This document shows, in pieces, positions 10,165 to 18,084 of a DNA stretch of 64,000 bases; within the stretch, counting starts at the first letter, position 1; every line of letters starts with the position of its first letter. The stretch comes from Leisingera coralii. GTDB taxonomy: Bacteria > Pseudomonadota > Alphaproteobacteria > Rhodobacterales > Rhodobacteraceae. The translations under genes were made by a program, and so were the position numbers. The stretch spans positions 1-64,000 of the forward strand of contig NZ_JBHUPT010000035.1 of the NCBI RefSeq assembly GCF_049056525.1, written 5' to 3'. A model generated the notes under the pieces. The model was not told where the DNA came from and made no database searches. It was given only the letters and a program-made list of their open reading frames with translations.

Positions 10165-10253
10165 GGAAGCGGCGTAGTGCGGGACGGGCCTTATACCCCC
10201 AGTAGCTCCAGATCAGAGTGTACCCCCGGGTGCAAATCCCGGCGTTTCCACCA
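10165..10253 (+). other. tRNA-like 3' end, probable tRNA remnant
   Basis: The sequence ends as a tRNA would: a 5-bp T stem CCGGG/CCCGG (10226-10230 and 10238-10242) around a 7-base loop TGCAAAT, a 7-base acceptor strand CGTTTCC, then ACCA (10250-10253). A matching 5' acceptor GGAAGCG lies at 10165-10171 and pairs over all seven positions (one G-U). The spacing would suit a class II tRNA, but I could not find proper D and anticodon arms, and the T loop has G where U55 is nearly universal. It is therefore probably a decayed tRNA or an integration-site duplication of a tRNA 3' end, not a working gene. Confidence 0.35.
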
Positions 10254-10275
10254 AGATTCATTGGAGGGAAGAGGT

Positions 10276-10617
10276 ATGTCACGAGACGAATTGAGAAGCG
10301 CGACCGCTCGAGAGCTCTTGCAGGAGATCAGTTCCCGTTTGAGGGAAACACACTCAGATCCCGGCGGCTTCATCTGGTCAAGATTGTTCCCGGACATTCA
10401 GCATGAGCCGTCCAACCAGGAGCATCGCAAGCTGGTGGAAGCAGCGTCAGATTGGCTCGAAGCTGAGCTGTCTCTACATCATCGCTCGTTGAATGCGGAT
10501 CGCCCATTTGGTATCTCTGATGCGACCTCCATGCTGCGTGCCCGCGTGAATTACATCGAAAAATCAATGGCTCATCCAAAGCGTGGACACTCTGGGAGTG
10601 GGCGTAATGACGGCTGA
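10276..10617 (+). CDS. Small hypothetical protein, first of an overlapping pair
   Basis: A 113-residue protein beginning MSRDELRSATARELLQEISS. The start is set by a strong Shine-Dalgarno run (GGAGGGAAGAGG) just before ATG 10276. It is predicted to be soluble and mostly helical, with no signal peptide and no motif I recognise. Its last 11 bases overlap the start of the next gene, a DUF2384-type antitoxin, so the two are very likely translated together. By position it could be a partner or regulator of that antitoxin, but nothing in the sequence identifies it as a RES-domain toxin. The tRNA-like remnant ends 22 bases upstream. Confidence 0.6.
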   Translation: MSRDELRSATARELLQEISSRLRETHSDPGGFIWSRLFPDIQHEPSNQEHRKLVEAASDWLEAELSLHHRSLNADRPFGISDATSMLRARVNYIEKSMAHPKRGHSGSGRNDG

Positions 10618-10801
10618 AGAGCGTGTAATCATCAAGATGCTCGTGGCATGGTCCGAAAGCTCTAAGTACGCTCAAAATTGGCTGATAAAGAAGCACCAGG
10701 CATTCAACGGCAGACGGCCGATTGACCTCTGTAACAGTGGTGAAGTGTTCCGTGTCGCTCGTTACATTCGTGACTTAAATAGCGAAGATTGGAAGATGTG
10801 A
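10607..10801 (+). CDS. DUF2384 (MbcA/ParS/Xre-type) antitoxin-like small protein
   Basis: A 64-residue protein starting MTAEERVIIKMLVAWSESS, with GGGAG eight bases before ATG 10607. The segment AQNWLIKKHQAFNGRRPIDL, followed by CNSGEVFRVARYIRDL, matches the C-terminal toxin-binding domain of MbcA/ParS antitoxins (W-L...N-x-A-x-x-G-R-x-P-x-D-L...G-x-x-x-V). The usual N-terminal Xre-like DNA-binding helices are absent, so the protein is shorter than classic ParS antitoxins. In this family the partner is normally a RES-domain ADP-ribosyltransferase toxin, which is not seen here. It overlaps the preceding hypothetical gene by 11 bases. Confidence 0.6.
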   Translation: MTAEERVIIKMLVAWSESSKYAQNWLIKKHQAFNGRRPIDLCNSGEVFRVARYIRDLNSEDWKM

Positions 10802-10894
10802 ACAGAACCGCTGCTATGGGCTAGGATGGGTTCGATTCCCAAGAGGCAACCAGACCAGGCCGACAAGCGTTCCCATGCAAGGTAAGGTACGGCC

Positions 10895-11251
10895 TCAACC
10901 GGCAGTGCCGTGCTTGGCGTAGACGAGGTTGCCTCCAGCATCGAGGCCAACTCCGCGGCCGAGTGATTGGCGTCGGCCAAAGAAGTCCTCTTCAGCTTCC
11001 GTCGGATGCCCCATCTCTTCGGTGAATGTATCCAGCCACGCATCTTCCTCATCATCATGCGGTCGAGTGGAGGCATGATCGTCTTCGAGCACGGCGGTGA
11101 TGCGGACGTAGTCGAAACTGCCGGAGCGCTCGATGGCCCGGCCAATTTTCAGCCAGTGGGTAATCTGACCAGCCAATGAGCGACCACTCAGTTGTGCTTC
11201 ACGGCGGACCAAGGCCATGATGTCATCGGCAAGTTTTACGGACTGAACCAT
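10895..11251 (-). CDS. ParD-like antitoxin, orphan
   Basis: 118 residues from ATG 11251, preceded by CAGGAGGCGAAC. The N-terminus MVQSVKLADDIMALVRREAQ, followed by LSGRSLAGQITHWLKIGRAI, is typical of the ParD-like ribbon-helix-helix antitoxin family, in which the segment RS-x-AGQ-x-x-HW-x-K-IGRA is conserved. The C-terminal half is acidic (DDEEDAWLDTF, TEAEEDFFG), suited to toxin binding or degradation. No ParE/RelE-like toxin gene lies beside it on either strand, so it appears to be an orphan, a solitary regulator, or the survivor of a broken module within the island. Confidence 0.65.
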   Translation of the reverse strand: MVQSVKLADDIMALVRREAQLSGRSLAGQITHWLKIGRAIERSGSFDYVRITAVLEDDHASTRPHDDEEDAWLDTFTEEMGHPTEAEEDFFGRRQSLGRGVGLDAGGNLVYAKHGTAG

Positions 11252-11592
11252 GTTCGCCTCCTGAACTGATAAATGGGTATCGACATGCCGTCTTAGAGTC
11301 AAAGTCTGGACGTCGCCCCGCGGGTGGCACGGCTGGGCTGGCGAGGCTGGTCTGCCGTTAGGTAGCACCAGCTTGGAAGATCTTACTCAGACAACTGCTT
11401 GGTGCACCGAGGTAGCAGCTGATTTGAGCCCACAGAAGAAGTACCAAATTTTCGCTGCGCACGCTCGCGGCACGACAGCCCGCAGCATGGCAGAAGGAGG
11501 CGCGGGCGTTCAGGCACGGTGCGGGAATGTTTCTATGGGCAACACCCGAGGAGCGGGACGAAACGGCCACTACCAAGTGCAGCCTTCAGGTA
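11252..11592. other. Intergenic, nothing recognised
   Basis: About 340 bases between the ParD-like gene and the stop of the LysR gene. It must contain the ParD-like promoter; TTGACT on the minus strand near 11300 is a possible -35 element but has no good partner. I see no gene or clear terminator. Confidence 0.35.
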
Positions 11593-12492
11593 TCAGCCCG
11601 CCGCATTTTTGATGCACGCAAATAGGTCATCAGCAAAAGCAGACAACAGACGCGACATGCGGGCGTCCTTCCGAGTGACCAGGAAGAATGACGTATTGAA
11701 CGACGTCTCTTCCGGCAGCAAGAGGCGCATCTTGCCCGCCTGCACCCAGCGCTCTGCGTAATGGCGTGGCAGGAAACCGATATAATGGCCACTGAGAATG
11801 AAAACCGCCAGCGCCTCCATGTTGGAGGCATTGGCCGCCACATTGGGCTTTGAAAACGGCCGCAGCTCCATCAGTTGGCCGAAGCGGCGGGCGACAAAGG
11901 CGTGGCATTCGGCATCCGCCAGCTTCGGTTCCGGCATGTCGAACAGCGGGTGATCAACACTGCAGTAGAGCGACTGCATCTCCTCATAAACAGGTTCATA
12001 AGTCAGGCTTTCCACCTGCTGTCCGGTAGAGGTTAAGGCCATGTTGAGATCGCCGCTCAGCAACGCAGCCTCCAGCTCTCGGGGCGTGCCGACGCGCAGG
12101 TCGAATTCCACACTGCGGGCCCGGTTCACGAAACTGCGCACGGCGCGGTAGAGCGGCAGGCCCGGATCCGAGATCGTGTTGTCGATCATGCCGAATTTCA
12201 GATGTCCGGTGATCTGGTTGCGCATCTCGCCCAGCTCGTCCGACAGTTCGTCGATCAGATGCGAGATCTTGCGGGCCTGGGCATATACCTGCGCGCCTTT
12301 CTCCGTCACCGAAAACCCGCTGCGGCCCCTTTCGCACAGCCGGAAGCCCAGCCGTTCCTCCAGACCGGCAATATGTGCGCTGACCGAAGATTGGCTGATA
12401 TTGAGCGAATGCTGTGCACCGGTGAAGCCGCCGCTTTCCACAACCACGCGGAAGACGTTCAGGCTGTTAATATCACTGCTACTGACGCGCAT
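11593..12492 (-). CDS. LysR-family transcriptional regulator
   Basis: 299 residues. The N-terminal winged helix-turn-helix is clear: DINSLNVFRVVVESGGFTGA, then SLNISQSSVSAHIAGLEERL and GFRLCERGRSGFSVTEKGAQ. The C-terminal two-lobed effector domain follows (GHLKFGMIDNTISDPG to residue 299). It is divergent from an amino-acid ABC transporter/agmatinase operon, with 147 bases between the starts, the standard layout for a LysR protein controlling the neighbouring operon. The inducer would then be the transported amino acid or guanidino compound, which is inference. ATG 12492 is the natural start, as the HTH begins at residue 6. Confidence 0.85.
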   Translation of the reverse strand: MRVSSSDINSLNVFRVVVESGGFTGAQHSLNISQSSVSAHIAGLEERLGFRLCERGRSGFSVTEKGAQVYAQARKISHLIDELSDELGEMRNQITGHLKFGMIDNTISDPGLPLYRAVRSFVNRARSVEFDLRVGTPRELEAALLSGDLNMALTSTGQQVESLTYEPVYEEMQSLYCSVDHPLFDMPEPKLADAECHAFVARRFGQLMELRPFSKPNVAANASNMEALAVFILSGHYIGFLPRHYAERWVQAGKMRLLLPEETSFNTSFFLVTRKDARMSRLLSAFADDLFACIKNAAG

Positions 12493-12639
12493 ACTCCCGC
12501 CCTTCCCTTCATATCAGAATTTCCGGAGTGAACTTCATTAACTTGGGATATGTCAATATTTCTGGCGCGCATAGAACTGAGGCAGACTCATGCCGGACCC
12601 GGAAAACCGGGGCGGCTTTCCAGCAGCAGGGAGATATTT
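12493..12639. promoter_or_regulatory. Divergent LysR/ABC-transporter promoter region
   Basis: A 147-base spacer between the lysR start (minus) and the binding-protein start (plus). It has A+T-rich segments (ATTAACTTGGGATAT, 12537-12551) that fit the loose T-N11-A rule for LysR boxes. I cannot single out one operator with confidence. A ribosome site, AGGGAGA (12629-12635), precedes ATG 12640. Confidence 0.45.
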
Positions 12640-13476
12640 ATGCGTACTGGAGCACTGACTTTCAAATCCATCCTCGGCGCCGCAGCGTTGGCCCTTACCC
12701 TTGCGCCCGGAGCGCAGGCGGACCTTCTGTCCGACATCAAGGAGCGCGGCGAGTTCGTGGCTGGCACCGAAAGCCGCTTCCCGCCGTTTGAATTTGTCGA
12801 AGACGGCAAGATCGTCGGCTATTCCGCCGATATCATGACAGAGATCATGAAGGACCTGCCGGGTGTTGATTTCAGGCGCCTGGACCTGCCGTGGCAGGGT
12901 ATCCTCTCCGGTCTGGAAGCCGGCAAGTTCGACTACGTGGTGACCTCGGTGACGATTACCGCTGAACGCTGGGACCGCTACAACATGTCCCGCCCCATCG
13001 CCGACGCCACCATGGCGGTGATGAAGCTGAAACGTACCGACGGAATTGAATCCCCGGAAAAAATCGCAGGCCTTGCGGTCGGCACCCAGGCGGGCACTGT
13101 GCATCAGGCGACGCTGGAGGAATACTCCAAGACGCTGGACACGCCGATCACCATCAAGACCTACGTGGACTATAACGAGGCCTATGCCGACCTTGCGGCG
13201 GGCCGCATTCAAGCGGTGGCCAACAGCCTGCCGAACCTGCTGGAAGCGCAGCGCGCGCGGCCCGAGCTGTTCCAGGTGGTCGACGGCACAATTGGCCCCA
13301 AAAGCTATTACGGCTGGGTGGCCCGAAAGGACGCAGACAGCGCCTCGCTGGCGGAGTTCATAAACGCAGGCCTCGAAAAACTTCAGATGAACGGCAAGCT
13401 GGCCGAGCTGCAGACCAAATGGTTCGGCGCCCCGATGTCGCTGCCAGAAGGCGCGCCGCAGCGCCCCGAGCACTGA
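12640..13476 (+). CDS. Amino-acid ABC transporter substrate-binding protein
   Basis: 278 residues with a Sec signal peptide (MRTGALTFKSILGAAALALT, then LAPGAQA, cleavage near 25). The mature part starts DLLSDIKERGEFVAGTESRF and then PPFEF, the usual opening of family-3 periplasmic binding proteins for polar amino acids. Later parts include DYVVTSVTITAERWDRYNMS and AGRIQAVANSLPNLL. ATG 12640 is preferred over upstream in-frame starts because it has an AGGGAGA ribosome site and starts the signal peptide. It heads an operon with two permeases, an ATPase and an agmatinase-family enzyme. Substrate is not determined; arginine, agmatine or another guanidino compound is suggested by the last gene. 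Confidence 0.88.
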   Translation: MRTGALTFKSILGAAALALTLAPGAQADLLSDIKERGEFVAGTESRFPPFEFVEDGKIVGYSADIMTEIMKDLPGVDFRRLDLPWQGILSGLEAGKFDYVVTSVTITAERWDRYNMSRPIADATMAVMKLKRTDGIESPEKIAGLAVGTQAGTVHQATLEEYSKTLDTPITIKTYVDYNEAYADLAAGRIQAVANSLPNLLEAQRARPELFQVVDGTIGPKSYYGWVARKDADSASLAEFINAGLEKLQMNGKLAELQTKWFGAPMSLPEGAPQRPEH

Positions 13477-13504
13477 TCGCCTAGGGCCCTAGGACTCCAA
13501 GATA

Positions 13505-14182
13505 ATGAACTCCCTCCTGTCCATCTTTAGCGACCATTGGGATGACCTCCTGAGGGGGGCGGCCTATACCGCCTCCCTTTCTCTGGTCTCCATAGTGCTG
13601 GGGATCTTTGTCGGCCTGACCCTGTGTTTCGGGCTGATCTCGGTAAATCCGGTGATCCGGATCGCCTCGAAAATCTACCGCAGCGTCTGGCGCGGCACGC
13701 CGCTTCTGATCCAGCTGCTGATCATCTTCTATTTCCTGCCGATGGTGGGTATCGACGTGCCCCCCCTGGGCGCAGCCGTCATTGCGCTGACCATGAACAC
13801 CGCCGCTTTCCAGGCCGAGATCTACCGTGGCGGGCTGACGGCCATCCCTCGGGGCCAGGTGGAGGCCGCGCGGATGCTGGGCATTTCCACCTTCACCATC
13901 CGCAAGAACATTCTGGTACCCCAGATGTTCCGCCTGGTGCTGCCCTCGCTGGTCAATGAAACCATCTCGATCCTAAAAAACTCCTCGCTGATCTCAGTGA
14001 TCGCGGTGACCGAGCTGTTGCGCACCAGCCAGCAGGTGGTCGCCACCACCTACCGCCCGTTCGAAGTTTATTTCCTGGCGATGCTGATGTTTCTGATCAT
14101 GACCGTCAGCCTGGCTGCCTTGGGCCGCTATTTCGAACGCCACCTCGGCAAGAGCGAAAGGAAGCTGGCCCATGCAGTTTGA
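13505..14182 (+). CDS. Amino-acid ABC transporter permease 1
   Basis: 225 residues, an inner-membrane permease of the HisM/GlnP type with about five membrane segments. The start MNSLLSIFSDHWDDLLRGAA, with YTASLSLVSIVLG as the first helix, is typical. The cytoplasmic loop contacting the ATPase is GGLTAIPRGQVEAARMLGIS, the EAA motif region. It overlaps the second permease by 11 bases and starts 28 bases after the binding-protein stop, so it belongs to the same transcript. The two permeases probably form a heterodimeric channel. Confidence 0.88.
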   Translation: MNSLLSIFSDHWDDLLRGAAYTASLSLVSIVLGIFVGLTLCFGLISVNPVIRIASKIYRSVWRGTPLLIQLLIIFYFLPMVGIDVPPLGAAVIALTMNTAAFQAEIYRGGLTAIPRGQVEAARMLGISTFTIRKNILVPQMFRLVLPSLVNETISILKNSSLISVIAVTELLRTSQQVVATTYRPFEVYFLAMLMFLIMTVSLAALGRYFERHLGKSERKLAHAV

Positions 14183-14822
14183 ATTCGACCTTGTGCTGAA
14201 ATACCTGCCACTCTTGCTGCAGGGGGCGATGACCACGCTGTTCATCTGCGGTCTGGCGTCCGTCCTTGCCATGGGACTGGGCCTGCTTGCCGCCCTTGGG
14301 CTCCTGTCCCGCTGGGCCGTGCTGCGCGCTGCCTGCCGGATCTATGTGGAGGTGATGCGCGGCACGCCGATCCTGATTCTTCTGTTCCTGATGTACTACG
14401 GCGGGCCGTCCATCGGCCTCACGTTCTCGGCCGAGGTGGTCGGCGTAGGCGGGTTGGGAATTTACGCGGGTGGATACTTCGCCGAGATCTTCCGCTCCGG
14501 CTTCCAGTCGATTCCGCACGGGCAGATCGAAGCGGCCCGGATGCTGGGCATCGGCCGCGCCATGGTCATTCTGCGCATCCGCATTCCGCAAATGCTGATG
14601 CTGATCGTGCCGCCGCTGACCAACCAGCTGGTGCTGCTGGTGAAGGAATCGGCCGTGCTGTCGATCATCACCGTGGCCGAACTGACCAAGAACACCACCC
14701 AAATGGTCAACGAGACCTTTGCCACCATGGAACCCTATCTGACCGCCGCCGCGATCTACTGGATCCTGATCGAAGGCATTGCCGCCGCCGGCGCCTGGGT
14801 TGAAAAGAAGGTGAAACACTGA
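14172..14822 (+). CDS. Amino-acid ABC transporter permease 2
   Basis: 216 residues, second HisQ/HisM-type permease: MQFEFDLVLKYLPLLLQGAM then TTLFICGLASVLAMG. Its EAA loop reads FQSIPHGQIEAARMLGIGRA. The start lies 11 bases inside the preceding permease gene and the stop shares one base with the ATPase start (TGATG), so translation of the three genes is likely coupled. Length and topology are normal for the family. Confidence 0.88.
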   Translation: MQFEFDLVLKYLPLLLQGAMTTLFICGLASVLAMGLGLLAALGLLSRWAVLRAACRIYVEVMRGTPILILLFLMYYGGPSIGLTFSAEVVGVGGLGIYAGGYFAEIFRSGFQSIPHGQIEAARMLGIGRAMVILRIRIPQMLMLIVPPLTNQLVLLVKESAVLSIITVAELTKNTTQMVNETFATMEPYLTAAAIYWILIEGIAAAGAWVEKKVKH

Positions 14823-15619
14823 TGTTTGAACAACCTGTTACAGCCACTCCCGCGGTTTCCGTCAAGGGGCTGCACAAGCGGTTTGGCCAGCTGGAGGTGC
14901 TGAAGGGCATCGACCTGGAGGTCAGCTCGTCGGAAGTGATCTGCATCATAGGCCCCTCTGGATCGGGCAAGAGCACGCTTCTGCGCTCTATGGCCTTCCT
15001 TGAGGTCTATGACGAAGGCGAAGTGCTGATCGAGGGCCGGCTTCTGGGCTACAAGGACGGCCCGGAAGGGCGAAAACCTGCTTCTCCAAAAGAAACCGAC
15101 GCGGTGCGCGATTGCGTCGGGATGGTGTTCCAGCAGTTCAATCTCTGGCCGCATATGACGGCGCTTGGCAATGTTTCCGAAGCACTGCGCGTGGTCCAGA
15201 AGATGAGCAAGGCCGAGGCCGAAAAGATCGCGCTGGAGAACCTCGCCAAGGTCGGCATGGAGGCCAAGGCGCAGAACTACCCCAGCCAACTGTCCGGCGG
15301 CCAGCAGCAGCGCGTCGCCATTGCCCGCGCCACCGCCAAGGCGCCGCGCATCATGTTCTTTGACGAACCGACCTCGGCCCTGGACCCGGAACTGGTTGGC
15401 GAGGTTCTGACCGTGATGCAGCAGCTCGCCAAGGACGGCATGACCATGGTGATCGTGACGCATGAGATGGGCTTCGCTGCCCGTGTCGCCGACCGGGTGG
15501 TGTTCATGGACCAGGGTGTGGTGGTCGAGCACGGCCCCCCGGCGGAACTGTTCGAGAACCCGCAGAGCGCACGCCTGAAGCAGTTTCTGGAAACCTGGAA
15601 CGAACGCTCCGGCGGCTGA
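14822..15619 (+). CDS. Amino-acid ABC transporter ATP-binding protein
   Basis: 265 residues, GlnQ/HisP-type ATPase. Walker A GPSGSGKST (near residue 45), Q-loop VFQQFNLWPHMT, signature LSGGQQQRVAIARA, Walker B IMFFDEPTSALD, H-loop VTHEMGFA. A short insertion between Walker A and the Q-loop (LLGYKDGPEGRKPASPKETD) is longer than in E. coli GlnQ but occurs in related alphaproteobacterial transporters. The start codon overlaps the permease stop by one base. Confidence 0.9.
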   Translation: MFEQPVTATPAVSVKGLHKRFGQLEVLKGIDLEVSSSEVICIIGPSGSGKSTLLRSMAFLEVYDEGEVLIEGRLLGYKDGPEGRKPASPKETDAVRDCVGMVFQQFNLWPHMTALGNVSEALRVVQKMSKAEAEKIALENLAKVGMEAKAQNYPSQLSGGQQQRVAIARATAKAPRIMFFDEPTSALDPELVGEVLTVMQQLAKDGMTMVIVTHEMGFAARVADRVVFMDQGVVVEHGPPAELFENPQSARLKQFLETWNERSGG

Positions 15620-15678
15620 CGCCCGCCGGTCTGACCAAAACATGCCCCGGAAGAGGGCGGATAACTATCGGAGTTGAA

Positions 15679-16650
15679 ATGAGCACTAAAGAGATGTCCT
15701 TCCAGCCGGTTTCGGCGATGGAAGTGCCGCGGTTTGCGTCCATCCCCACGTTTATGCGGCTGCCGCATGTGGAACTGAGCAACGAGGCAATTTCGCAAGT
15801 GGACATTGGCCTTGTCGGCGTGCCCTGGGACGGTGGCACCACCAACCGCCCAGGCGCGCGCCACGGCCCGCGCCAGCTGCGCGACTATTCCACTATGATC
15901 CGCGCCATGCACCCGGTATCCAAGATAAAGCCTTTCGAAGCCGCGAACTGCGCCGATCTGGGCGACTGTCCAGTGAACCCGGCCGACACCATGGACACGC
16001 TCCAGCGGGTGACGGATTACTTTCACCAGGTGAAGGCCAAGGGCGTGGTGCCGCTGACGGCGGGCGGCGATCACATGATCTCGCTTCCCGTGCTGCGCGG
16101 GCTGGCCTCAGTCGGGCCGGTGGGGATGATCCATTTCGACGCCCACACGGATCTGTTCGACGAGTATTTCAACGGCTGCAAATACACCCACGGCACCCCC
16201 TTCCGCCGCGCCATCGAGGAAGGCCTGCTGGACCCCAAGCGGATGATCCAGATCGGCATCCGCGGCACCCGCGGCGGCGATGACGTGGAATGGGGCATCG
16301 AGCAGGGCATCCGTATCGTCACCATCGAGGAGTTCCACGACGTCGGCCTGGATCACATCATGGAAGAGGCACGTGGCATTGTCGGCCAGGAGCCGGCCTA
16401 CGTGACCTTCGACATCGACTGCATCGATCCCGCCTTTGCACCCGGCACTGGCACACCGGAAATCGGCGGTTTCACCACGTTTGAAGCCCAGAGAATGGTC
16501 CGCAAGCTGCAGGGCCTGAACCTGATCGGCGCGGACCTTGTCGAAGTGTCGCCGCCATTTGACCCGGAGGGGGGAACCGCATGGGTTGGCGTGTCAATCA
16601 TGTTTGAGTTGCTCTGTGTGCTTGCAGGCCAGGCGGCTCAAGGGAAATGA
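15679..16650 (+). CDS. Agmatinase-family ureohydrolase
   Basis: 323 residues, arginase/agmatinase superfamily, hydrolysing a guanidino group to urea. The dimanganese ligands are present: GGDH (His132), DAHTD (Asp154, His156, Asp158) and FDIDCIDP (Asp245, Asp247). Conserved GVPWDGGTTNRPGARHGP near residue 50 is typical of the agmatinase branch. It is the last gene of the ABC operon (ribosome site CGGAG before ATG 15679), so the imported substrate is probably a guanidino compound such as agmatine, arginine or guanidinobutyrate. No HypA/HypB-like nickel chaperones are nearby, which argues against a guanidine hydrolase. Exact substrate is not decidable from sequence. Confidence 0.85.
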   Translation: MSTKEMSFQPVSAMEVPRFASIPTFMRLPHVELSNEAISQVDIGLVGVPWDGGTTNRPGARHGPRQLRDYSTMIRAMHPVSKIKPFEAANCADLGDCPVNPADTMDTLQRVTDYFHQVKAKGVVPLTAGGDHMISLPVLRGLASVGPVGMIHFDAHTDLFDEYFNGCKYTHGTPFRRAIEEGLLDPKRMIQIGIRGTRGGDDVEWGIEQGIRIVTIEEFHDVGLDHIMEEARGIVGQEPAYVTFDIDCIDPAFAPGTGTPEIGGFTTFEAQRMVRKLQGLNLIGADLVEVSPPFDPEGGTAWVGVSIMFELLCVLAGQAAQGK

Positions 16651-16983
16651 CAAATGGCGAGCCGGTGCCGTTGACTGCGGGAGATTGCTGAATGCAATGG
16701 CACTGGCTTGTAGTTGTCGCAAACATGGGATGAAGGAATCGGCGCCGTCTCCCGGGGCGAGAGTTCGCCTAGCTGGCGCCGTCAGCCCGACCAGAAAAAC
16801 CATCTTTGGATAGGTAATTTTAACGCGGGCATGCAGATTCAACCTGCCCAATTTCGGTGAGGACATGCAAAGGAAGAAGTGCTTTATGATCGCTATGTAA
16901 TATGTGCAGACCGGGCCTACCTGATAACGGTGGCGCTACTTATGAACTCGATGCAAACTCCAAGCTAACCATAGAAGCAGCCG
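16651..16983. other. Intergenic, nothing recognised
   Basis: About 330 bases between two convergent genes, the agmatinase and the DUF995 gene. I see no coding potential and no strong terminator hairpin. Confidence 0.4.
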
Positions 16984-17487
16984 TTACAGCCCCAGTTTTG
17001 ATCGGGTTGCCATAACATTGGAATGGAACTTGTAACCTTCTTTCATCCCGGAATATTCTTTAATTCCAGAGTGTTTGCCAGCCAGCGGCCACCATTCTGT
17101 GTCATTCGGCCAGCTACGCCAAACTGTTCCCCAGCGGTCGACAACATGAGAAATACACGTTTGATCGCCAAGGCTTTTTCCTGCCCGGCTGCCGTTGGGC
17201 CAGTACCAGGACAGCTGATGGCACATACGGCCTTGGGCGTCGACTTCCCATTGCCCGGCGCCGAGGCTGTCACTGTTGTCGCCGCACCAAGCACGGGCTT
17301 GCTGGTTGGGCGAGTAGTAGATACCGCCATTGCACCCTTCGGCCCAGATATCAGTTTTCCCAGCATAGATACTCGCTACAAGTTGTGGGGGCGCAGGCTT
17401 TGCGCTGTGGGGCTTTGGGTCCGCAAGAACAAGAGATGGAATGGTGCCCAAAAGTACGGCGGCCATCAGTTTTACAGCAGTCTTCAT
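16984..17487 (-). CDS. Secreted DUF995-family protein
   Basis: About 167 residues from ATG 17487, which starts a signal peptide (MKTAVKLMAAVLLGTIPSLV, then LA). An in-frame upstream ATG at 17529 would bury the signal peptide and is less likely. The mature protein has IYAGKTDIWAEGCNGGIYYS, then AWCGDNSDSLGAGQWEVDAQ, then GRMCHQLSWYWPNGSRAG and TCISHVVDRWGTVW. This ordered set of Trp, Cys and Gly residues fits DUF995. Four conserved cysteines suggest disulfides in the periplasm or outside. Function is unknown; it lies upstream of, and divergent from, the polysaccharide genes. Confidence 0.65.
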   Translation of the reverse strand: MKTAVKLMAAVLLGTIPSLVLADPKPHSAKPAPPQLVASIYAGKTDIWAEGCNGGIYYSPNQQARAWCGDNSDSLGAGQWEVDAQGRMCHQLSWYWPNGSRAGKSLGDQTCISHVVDRWGTVWRSWPNDTEWWPLAGKHSGIKEYSGMKEGYKFHSNVMATRSKLGL

Positions 17488-17714
17488 GTGAACCCCACTA
17501 AGCGCACGAGCCCAATCTTGGATATTCATTCGGGCGAAACTTCCTTGGGATTAAGGTGATAGAGCGCTTCCAGAGAGAAACAACAACCTTTTTGTAGAAT
17601 CTGAAGCAAACCTCGCGCGACCAGCCGGATTTCTCATTTAATTCTTGCAAGTGGCCGCCATTGTTTCTGTATTGTCAACAAATCTTGACGGTGCGACGCC
17701 GGCCTCCTGTAAGA

Positions 17715-17729
17715 ACTGGTGTTACCAGT
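17715..17729. promoter_or_regulatory. Palindrome upstream of the polysaccharide operon, copy 1
   Basis: ACTGGTGTTACCAGT is a perfect inverted repeat (6-bp arms, 3-base centre), about 355 bases before the synthase start. A near copy lies exactly 60 bases downstream. Paired sites spaced by a multiple of about 10 bp suggest a regulator binding on one face of the helix. The regulator is unknown. Confidence 0.45.
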
Positions 17730-17774
17730 CTCCAAGTTTTTACGACCGATTTCCGCGCAAACGTTTGTTATGCT

Positions 17775-17789
17775 GCTGGTGTCAACAGT
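17775..17789. promoter_or_regulatory. Palindrome upstream of the polysaccharide operon, copy 2
   Basis: GCTGGTGTCAACAGT matches the upstream palindrome at 12 of 15 positions. The surrounding spacer (17488-18084) otherwise holds no gene. A possible -35 element TTGACA lies at 17864-17869, without a strong -10 partner. Confidence 0.4.
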
Positions 17790-18084
17790 GCCTCACAAAT
17801 CTATGGAATTGTCGCTTGAATTTAGTGTTCAAAGCGGAATTTCGGTTAAAATTCGAGGAAATTTTGACAAGCTCTGCCTCAATGGGGACATTGTAGGCCA
17901 TGTAGCCTGATCTGCTTGTCATGCGTGGAACTTTGTGGGGACGGGCACCGCGCAATCTAGACAGCAGTGTTGGCCTGCAAAGGGGTCGGGGGACCGTGGC
18001 TGACAGTAGTGTTGATTTTTGCTTTGCGGGTTTGTGCCTCGCAGCTTTCGAAGAGCAGTACGGCTGCGTTCGGAGGGGGGGCGT

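Noticed and set aside
10165..10253. Functional tRNA gene
   Set aside because: Proper D and anticodon arms could not be folded and the T loop lacks the conserved U55, so it is listed only as a tRNA-like remnant.
15679..16650. Guanidine hydrolase (nickel ureohydrolase)
   Set aside because: No HypA/HypB-like chaperone genes nearby and the motifs fit the general agmatinase branch.
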